Under the pieces are notes generated by a model. That model did not search any database. It worked only from the letters and a program-made list of their open reading frames with translations, and was not told where the DNA came from. Position numbers and translations under genes: made by a program. A stretch of DNA of 64,000 nucleotides from Albula goreensis. Its lineage: Eukaryota; Chordata; Actinopteri; Albuliformes; Albulidae. Numbering within the stretch: position 1 is the first letter of the stretch; each line of letters starts with the position of its first letter. Of the stretch, positions 48,419-64,000 are shown in pieces. The stretch covers positions 62,681,047 through 62,745,046 of the forward strand of contig CM040741.1 of assembly GCA_022829145.1 (NCBI GenBank). Reading direction: 5' to 3'.

Positions 48419-51093
48419 GTGAGTGGAACCTTCCTCAGGGGTCAAGCCATACTTTTTTTGTGTGAAGGGGACTGTTTTTGAAGTCCTCGCAGCGTTAAAC
48501 TCACCATATGGAAATCATCACCTTATTTTGAACCCTTGAACACGTAAACATTCAATAATATGTTTCCAGACACTCTCTGCTGAGAACTGTGTCAGCTCTC
48601 TGTGATGGGGCTGACATTAAAACCTCAGCCACCTCAGTCAGACTGGGTCATGTGTCATATTGTATCTCATGAGTTGGTTTTCCTTTAGTTTTCACCATAT
48701 CATGCTACCTGGATCTTCAAAATAATCCTCATAAAATAGCCAAGTTTTATGTTACTTGGACAAAATTTTAGAAGCATTTCATTTAGCTTTGTGCATCATT
48801 TCTAGAATTTGTGTGTAGTCAAACATTTATGACAACGATAAAAGTAATTTCCAGAGTAATCAATACATTTTATAAGGTCTTATCGTTTATTAATTACCTT
48901 CCAGGGGCATCATGGGATATACTGTATATAGGGGCTTGATGGGTGTGGAAAGTTTATTGCATGTTGTGTAAAACAGGAGGCATACTACGTCATTCCTTTG
49001 ATCCTAGTGTTTAAGCGTTGCAGTGGCCACCAGAAAAACACAGCCGCTGCTTAGCAGCATGCCAAGGGACACTCCCTAAAACAGTAGCAACTAGGGGCAC
49101 GGTGATGGCAGGTACAGCAGAGTGGTATAGTGTAATAGTGTAGAGTAGTATAGTGTAATACAAGCTTTGCCTTTGCTTTGACAGCAGTGCAAGATAACCA
49201 CACTGAGAATTACAACTGGGGTTCTGCACCCGTCACATCATCGAGCCCTTCATTGAGTCCTTCTCCAGATAATGATAATCAGTAACAGATAACTGTCAAC
49301 TGGAAAGTCTGAATCAGAATTCAGACTGAAAATTTGAATCATTCATGATTCAATGATCTTTTGGACCTAAAACCAGAGTTCAAGGTATGGCCCCTGAACT
49401 CTTTGATAAACTCTCCTGTGCTATAACTGATAGCTAGCCACACTGGTCTCCAAAACAAGGAGGGGAAAAGAGGGGTGAGAGAGTCCTCCATTAATGTTAT
49501 GATGAGTAATTAGTCATTTTCAAAACAAAAAGCAAAAATTGAGCCGTCTTCCTTTCGTGATTACAAAAGTTGTCTCATCTTTTAAGAACCAAACTTAAGG
49601 CATATTTTATTTAACAGCTTTTCAGATCCTTTTTTACAATGTGTGTATTGTAATTGCTTTATTATAAATAAGATTTCATGTAATTTTGTTGAGATGTTTT
49701 TATTTATTGTTTATCGTGCTTTTCATTATTGTAAATTGATTGGTTCTTGAAGGACCTGCTTGAGAAGTGCTATATAAATACACATATGTTGTAAAACATC
49801 TAAAAATAGTCTGAAATAACAGCCTATCTCTTAATGTAGCAACAGGTCACTTTATACTTTGGCAAATAACTGCTGGACTACCATAAAGGCAGGCCAAATC
49901 AAATGTTTAGGTTGCCATAGATACATAGATCCACCCTGCGCAGCTATTGAAATCTGCATCATGTAGCCCTAACAGTATTGCTTTTCACTCTGGATAAAGG
50001 TATATGCAATGGTATGAGATGTTGTGAATGCACAAACAGAACATGTTACTATAAATTAGTATTTGTGCATACCGGGAAAAGCATCTGGCATCTGTCAGGT
50101 TGATGTGCAGTTGTGTCAAACAAAATAAAAGGCTGTTTCCAACCACAGCCTGTGTCTAGGAAGCAGCTGATGCATTCGGTTGTTGAAACAAATAAAATGC
50201 CTTGGCGGGTGCTGGGAATTTTATGTTAAATAAATGAATAAGATGAAATGAAGGTTTGACGAGGGGACCATCTGCTGTCTCTCTCCCTCTCTTTGTCCCA
50301 GGCTGCCACGGGCTGTGTTGTTTCCCATGTCTGTGCTGCTCCGTTGCCAACGCCATGGATGAGTGCTGTTTGTGTGGCACCAGCATGGCCATCCGCACCA
50401 TGTACAGGACCCGATACAACATCAGGGTGAGTGCCCCCTCTGTCCTGCCATTGACCTGTTCACCAGGAGTCCCCAGGGCTCCTTTTGGTTCATTACAGGC
50501 CTACTGCACTTATCTGGATATTTTTAATGACCCTTTAATAAATACAAACTTTTATTTCAAAAGTTAATGATTTCAGTGTTTCAAGATTTTTGTATAATTT
50601 TTTGTCTGAATTTTGTTTGAGTCTTACGCTATCTTTGTGCTTTTGCTACTCTTGACCTCCCTGCTAGGGGCCATGTTATTCTTGGATTGCTAGTCGAGGC
50701 AAAGTTAATTCGACTTTCTGTTTTTGCACTTTGTTTAGAGGATTTTATTATATGGAAAATATAACAAAACAGATAATTGAATGAGTTTACGATGATGTAC
50801 TATCGTGGTTGGACTTTGCAGTAAAGCTCATTTACGCCAGCGCTTCTAGCTGACCCGTGGAAAGCCCTGGATTTCATCCTAGAGACTGTGAATCTGGGGG
50901 TGGAGGCATGCCATACACACCCAAATGGATACACCACATTCCTTGTGTTTAACTTCCTGTGTTGTTGATGCACCCCCCCCCACCTCAGGGCTCCTTGTGC
51001 AAAGACTGGCTCGTTGCCCTTTGCTGTACGGTCTGTGCGACCTGCCAGCTGAAGAGAGACATCGAGAAAAGAAAAGATCAGGGGATCTTCTGA
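48334..51093 (+). CDS. plac8: PLAC8 family cysteine-rich protein, complete
   Basis: Three coding exons, 48334-48418, 50302-50426 and 50989-51093, join to 315 nt, 104 residues plus stop. The N-terminal 15 or so residues are variable and Pro/Thr-containing; then come QSGLCDFCDDCGTC, CCFPCLCCSVANAMDECCLC, the family block GTSMAIRTMYRTRYNIRGS, and a C-terminal CxxCxxCQLKRDIEKRK. About one residue in six is Cys. Mammalian PLAC8 (onzin) is about 115 residues, so length and order fit. PLAC8 proteins are small, dual-located cysteine-rich proteins reported in immune cells, differentiation and autophagy; some relatives affect metal or organ-size traits. The biochemical activity is unsettled. Fish often carry several paralogues, so the exact orthologue is less sure than the family. 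A 42-bp tandem repeat starts just after the stop. Confidence 0.93.
48419..50301 (+). other. plac8: plac8 intron 2
   Basis: 1.9 kb, holds the probable LINE fragment at 49.5-49.8 kb. Confidence 0.8.
49500..49793 (+). mobile_element. probable LINE 3' end fragment
   Basis: AT-rich stretch with a broken reading frame and an ending GAAGTGCTATATAAATA, a tail form often seen at the 3' end of fish LINE copies. Recognised by resemblance only. Lies in plac8 intron 2. Confidence 0.4.
50302..50426 (+). CDS. plac8: plac8 exon 3 (central cysteine-rich block)
   Basis: Acceptor GTCCCAG|GCT, donor AGG|GTGAGT, phase 1 in and phase 0 out. It encodes CHGLCCFPCLCCSVANAMDE and then CCLCGTSMAIRTMYRTRYNI plus R, the most recognisable PLAC8 segment. 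Confidence 0.94.
50427..50988 (+). other. plac8: plac8 intron 3
   Basis: 0.56 kb; nothing recognised besides a C-rich acceptor tract. Confidence 0.8.
50989..51093 (+). CDS. plac8: plac8 exon 4 (C-terminus)
   Basis: Acceptor CACCTCAG|GGC after a C-rich tract; encodes GSLCKDWLVALCCTVCATCQ then LKRDIEKRKDQGIF and TGA at 51091-51093. It ends at nearly the same point as the mammalian protein. Confidence 0.93.
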   Translation, partial: GSLCKDWLVALCCTVCATCQLKRDIEKRKDQGIF

Positions 51094-51097
51094 AAAG

Positions 51098-51520
51098 ATG
51101 TACTATGCTCCTGGTCAGTGACTCCTCATCATGAGGGAACTATGCTCCTGGTCAGTGACTCCTCATCATGAGGGAAGTGTACTATGCTCCTGGTCAGTGA
51201 CTCCTCATCATGAGGGAAGTGTACTATGCTCCTGGTCAGTGACTCCTCATCATGAGGGAAGTGTACTATGCTCCTGGTCAGTAACTCCTCATCATGAGGG
51301 AAGTGTACTATGCTCCTGGTCAGTGACTCCTCATCATGGTCATGCTGGTCACTCCTCATCTTGAACCATGACTGAAAGTGTACTATGCTCTTGGTCAGTG
51401 ACTCCTCATCATGAGATTTTAGGCTCATCATGAGGGAAGTTACAATGGTCAGTGACTCCTCATCATTGCATGCTCCTGGTTAACTGAGGGAAGTGTACTA
51501 GCTCCTGGTCAGTGACTCAA
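51098..51520 (+). repeat. 42-bp minisatellite in the plac8 3' UTR
   Basis: The marker TATGCTCCTG recurs at 51104, 51141, 51183, 51225, 51267 and 51309: spacing 37, then 42 four times, with the units nearly identical. Beyond 51340 the array is broken into partial, shuffled units to about 51520. Because 42 is a multiple of three and the unit lacks stops in one frame of each strand, both strands show spurious ORFs here. Confidence 0.95.
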
Positions 51521-51537
51521 TTATTTGACTTATATTA

Positions 51538-51614
51538 TATTTATTTGATATTATATTATATTATATTATATTATATTATATTATATTATATTATATTATA
51601 TTATATTATATTAT
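51538..51614. repeat. (TATAT)n pentanucleotide microsatellite
   Basis: About 14 uninterrupted units of a five-base AT repeat, directly after the minisatellite. Confidence 0.95.
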
Positions 51615-53329
51615 CAGGATGAACGGGGGGGGTGGCAGGTTTAATGTTAAGGGGCCACTGGCACCCCCGGCCCCCACCTGAACTGGCCCTGGTAATTGGA
51701 GGGCGCCCTGGCACAAAACAAAAACAGAATAACCATTACAGTCATTAAATGAATACTTCAGCATGAATCTGCATTAGTGTGTGGTCACACAAATCACATG
51801 CAGAATTCAGGTAAAAATTCAGTTGAGACATTTTATGCGATATTACATTATACCTTTCTAGTTAGAAAGAGTGGAGGGGAGTTCTGATTTAATATTTGCC
51901 TCACGGTTGACATTCTTCGTATTTTTAAAAGTGATTGTTGTTTCTTCCAGGTGTTACTACGTACACAGAGAAATTCTTGAAAGAAGAAGAAAGGCTGGCC
52001 TTTGAATGTTTGTCCAATCAAAAACCCCAGCTTTAACAAGTCTTACATTTGACAAATGATAAACAGGTTGATTGGATGCATTGTTTGCTTAGTAGATCAA
52101 GTAATAATAAATGATCTTTGGCTCATAATTTTTGTGTGTTGTAACCCACTGAACCCAACTGCTGTGTACACCATTGTAGGTATAATTCACTTTACAGTGC
52201 AATGTTCAAGACAGGGATTATGTTCCAGGAGCTGTGAGGAGAGATATTCAGCCGAGGCTCGACATGCCCATCCTCATATTTCTAGCATTACATGTCTGTT
52301 TGTACAAGACCAAGGAGGAAGACAGTCGTTTATTGTTCAGTCAGTCAAACATTACCCAGGGAGTCCACCCTAAGCAGAACATTAAGGCTCAGTGCAGCAG
52401 GTAATGAAAGTGAAGCATCATGCAGCTCACAAAGAGAGCGTCACATCAATCACGGCATGTCATGACATATGGGACAAGCAAAGGAAATAACAAACTTTAG
52501 ATGTTAACGATGACCTCATGCTTGGAGATACATCTAAGTCAACCCAAGCAGAAGCAGAGCTGAAGTATTCTCACTGCCAGACGATTCTCTTCACAGCAAG
52601 AGCGGGTGTGTTGTTTTCATTCATTCTTTTTTATTTTGAGGGGTCCTTTTTTCCCCACCCAAATTTAACTTACCAGCCCCCACCGAGCAGCCTGTGAGTC
52701 ACATGTTGAACAAGCTTGCTATTGTAACCGGCTTCGCCCCTATCTGCCCCTGGTGACGCTTTGCCTAGTGTCACTGGCTATGGTGTAGCAGGGACTCCAA
52801 CACACCCTGATCCATGACCCTCAGCAGCAGTAAAGACATGCACTCCCTTTCTGTGAGTCACTCAGAGCCCCATATAGGAGGTATAATATGATACGGTTGT
52901 AAAAATCTTATGGCTGTAGATTTTTATATTTTTACTGGTCTGTGATAAGGTAATATTCCATGGGAGTGCCATGCATTTACGGGAATGGCAGGCTGCTCAT
53001 GCCAGTAAAAAACACACAAGGACTGATACAAGTCAACATAACTGCGCAAAGCTGGACATTCACACCAACCAGATTGTACAGCCTATAATTTTTGTATAAG
53101 TAGGTTGATATATTTTGTCTCATCACCAAAAGGTAAACAGTAAAGGACATCAAATTAAACAAAGAAACACTGACAAGCTATATGTGAAAGACAGGTCATG
53201 CAATAATAATTGAGTCTTGTTCATATCAAGAGTCATTTTTCTTTCTTTTCTTTTCAATCATTTTGTGGCATTAGAATGTAATAATTCTTAATAGATGCCT
53301 TATATCAGTCTATACACAAGTATAGTGTT

Positions 53330-53525
53330 ACTATCACATTTATCTGCAGACACACTTATCTAGCATCATTACCTGTCTTATATATTTTCCATTTTTATGG
53401 CTGGATATCTACCTGTGTATTCTGGTGAGACATCTTACTTGAGGGGACAATAGTGTCATCCTTCTAGAAACTGCAGCCATAACCATTTGCTTGCAGAGCC
53501 AGACTCTTGACCACTGCAGTTCAAT
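53330..53525 (-). mobile_element. tRNA-derived SINE, diverged
   Basis: Minus strand: head AGTGGTCAAGAGTCTGGCTC, decayed B box, CCCTCAAGTAAGATG body and a tail whose complement ACATTTATCTGCAGACAC is near 53340. Lies between plac8 and cops4. Confidence 0.55.
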
Positions 53526-53546
53526 GAATATGAAATGAAACAGGAT

Positions 53547-53577
53547 TGGATTGGCATCTAAATGACGCCAATCCAAA
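53547..53577. repeat. perfect 10-bp inverted repeat
   Basis: TTGGATTGGC and GCCAATCCAA separated by 11 bases; each arm carries a CCAAT core. Confidence 0.85.
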
Positions 53578-54649
53578 ACAGGCATGTACGCCTGGATCTA
53601 CAAACGTACCAACAGCAGAAATGGTGATGACATTTTTAACTATTGAAATGTGTGGTTAGTTTGCATAGAGTAAACAGCGTAAGGACCTAGAGAGGCCAAA
53701 GGTACATGGGTGCTGCTGAGGTAGTGTTTGTTACTGTGGTCATAAACTAATAAGAGTGGAAAGACAGAGTGCTCACAATGTAACAAACATTTATTTCCTT
53801 CAACTACCTTTCATCTTACAGTAGCTTGCCTTCTATGAACCAAATCGTTCTTAATGATGAATGCAGCTACATTAATTAAAATGAATGACTGTGTTTTGGA
53901 TGCTATGGTCCACCTGTAATGATCTGAGGGACTAAATTCAGCTTGATTGGGTCACCCACTGGTGTGAGATACTGACCACAATGAAACAGCCAGCATGATA
54001 TACAGTACATGTGACAAAGTGCACATTTGCTAATTTGATTTGCAAAACATCTAATCAGCCTGCCGTTCTGTTGCTCTTCACAAACTATTTGTTTTGAACC
54101 ACTAGTTGAGAGAATGTGAAGTCAGTTCTTTGAAAATAGTATGAGACATTGATGATCTCCACTACTGTCAAAAGGTGACATGACAATGAAAAAATGATTA
54201 AACAACAAGAGCAACATTGTCATGTACATTTATCCTTGCACACAGAATGGAGATGCATTCTGAGTTCAATGATCATTGAAATTGGTGATGGATAATGTAT
54301 GGAAAATTGTGTGAGCTACTCCATATAAATACGACTTAAAAAGTTGACAAATAAGAAACTACACAGAACTAAGACAGAATAAAGTAAAATGCTCTGCTGT
54401 GTACTTTAGTGTGTCATACCACTTAGTGTGTCTACTTTGCTCAATGAACTTCACTGCCTTTTATTCAGTCGATCTTCAAGCTGGGCTCAGGGCTACATGA
54501 ACAGACAGTGACATCTAGTGGTCATTGAATACTACTGCATTGTGTACATACCAAGGACCTCAATCATTCAGCCAAAACACAAAAACCTTCTTCATCCTTT
54601 TACACTGAAGAGAACTTTCGGCTTTCTCATCTGAAAAAGCCACAGTCCA

Positions 54650-55587
54650 CAGGAATTGTTCAACTTCAGATTTATTCATCTCCGTATAGGGCCAGACATA
54701 AACATATTTCAACAGGATACAATGGGAGAGCGCTGCACAAAAAAAAAAAAAAAGATATTTCTACAATCAAAAGGAAGTAAGAGGGTACACATTACTGGTG
54801 TGTGAGGAAGTAAAACTGTTCTGCTTGAGACAGACTGCAAACCATGGGGTCATAATGTCGCGGTACACAGTCTTTGTCCTGGAGTGTCTCTTTGTACTGG
54901 TTTTATTTAATCTGAAGGCTGACATTATCCCATCCTGTCAAATAAGCTCATCTGGTCACTAGAGGAGAGTGCGTTACAGGTATTTGTTAGCTGGCAGCTT
55001 TTAGAGACTGACAGGACAGCGATACTCCAGGCGCAGAGAAGTGCACCTCTGAATTAAGACGCCAGTACACCCACAATACCTCACTACCTGAACTACTGAT
55101 GATTCCTGAACATCAATAACCGCGATTACAGCCTTGTGTCACTCAAAAGAGACACAGAGGCCAGCGTTGCGCCCGCTGGAAAAAACATTCACAAACTGGC
55201 GCAAATTTTGTATTATTATTTTTAATATTAAAAATTTTGCACCTTCCTTCAGAATGGCAACAGAAAAGGCTTAGCTTTACTAAAACATTTATCCTCCTGG
55301 AGCTGGCACCACTTCTGCAACTGGCCTGAGCTGCAGAATCCACATCTTGAGATGGGGAAAAAAAGGGGGGTGTGAGCACCCCTTTTCTTTGAGGGTTGGG
55401 TGGGCGTGCGCGAAGGTTCTCCCGTGACCTTTGTCGTAGGTGTGAGGTGGGGCGGGGTGGGGCAGGGCAGGGCTGGGGGCGGAGCCAGGGTGAGGTGGAA
55501 CAGTATGTTTGTAAGCAGTGATAAGGACAGGGGGGTTAGAGGGAGAGTGTTCGAGGAAGCGAGGCGAGGGGAGGGGAGGTGAGCAGG
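54650..55587 (-). other. cops4: cops4 3' untranslated region (extent inferred)
   Basis: Follows the stop codon. An AATAAA on the minus strand at 54671-54676 would place the transcript end near 54650. Includes a C-rich (minus strand) tract at 55440-55500 soon after the stop. The true end is not shown by sequence alone. Confidence 0.4.
55440..55500 (+). repeat. G-rich tract in the cops4 3' UTR region
   Basis: GGGGC/GGGCA repeats on the plus strand, C-rich in the cops4 transcript, about 90 nt after the stop codon. Confidence 0.8.
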
Positions 55588-63961
<8,374 letters not shown>

Positions 63962-64000
63962 TTTCTCCACCAGAATGTCAACAACGACTGCAACCTAACC

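Larger units (their letters stand above)
51094..52120 (+). other. plac8: plac8 3' untranslated region (extent inferred)
   Basis: Follows the stop codon and begins almost at once with the 42-bp minisatellite, then a (TATAT)n tract. The first clear AATAAA on this strand that I noted is at 52106-52111, which would give a roughly 1-kb 3' UTR. The polyadenylation site is not proven. Confidence 0.35.
52121..54649. other. convergent plac8/cops4 intergenic region
   Basis: 2.5 kb with a diverged SINE and a 10-bp inverted repeat; no gene seen. Confidence 0.6.

Noticed and set aside
51129-51431. Repetitive open frames on both strands over the plac8 3' UTR
   Set aside because: A by-product of a 42-bp repeat (14 codons) lacking stops; no start context or family support for a repeat protein.
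51098-51520. CRISPR-like array
   Set aside because: Units are directly tandem with no unique spacers, and the DNA is vertebrate.

Overview
The window is vertebrate nuclear DNA, almost certainly from a ray-finned (teleost) fish. Genes are split into short exons with GT/AG borders, introns reach about 9 kb, and CA, GA and TA microsatellites and fish-type tRNA-derived SINEs are common. I see no prokaryotic, viral, rRNA, true tRNA or CRISPR feature. The exact species cannot be read from the sequence.

Three protein-coding genes are supported, all assembled exon by exon from reading frame, splice sites and family resemblance. (1) adamts6, minus strand, spans about 3.3-41.6 kb. The first eleven coding exons are present (signal peptide, prodomain, metalloprotease domain, start of the disintegrin-like region), and the rest of the gene lies beyond the left edge. 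(2) plac8, plus strand, spans about 47.2-52.1 kb. It has a TATA promoter, one noncoding exon and three coding exons, giving a complete 104-residue cysteine-rich protein. (3) cops4, minus strand, spans about 54.7-64.0 kb. It has ten coding exons and a complete 406-residue COP9 signalosome subunit 4; its promoter lies past the right edge.

Layout: adamts6 and plac8 are divergent across about 5.2 kb (41.9-47.2 kb). plac8 and cops4 are convergent, with their stop codons about 4.5 kb apart. I recall the same plac8/cops4 tail-to-tail pair in human 4q21, whereas human ADAMTS6 is on 5q12, so the adamts6 side is a different neighbourhood from the human one. The three products are not known to share a pathway (extracellular matrix protease, small cysteine-rich protein, cullin deneddylation complex).

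Most of the rest is intronic or intergenic DNA with simple repeats, at least four SINE copies, one short inverted-repeat (MITE-like) element and probable LINE debris. The observations most worth checking are: a one-base frame break in adamts6 coding exon 4; a 42-bp minisatellite starting a few bases after the plac8 stop codon; an exon-like 68-bp segment in adamts6 intron 6 that would act as a poison exon; four small upstream ORFs in the adamts6 leader; and TG repeats beside the 3' splice sites of two adamts6 catalytic-domain exons.
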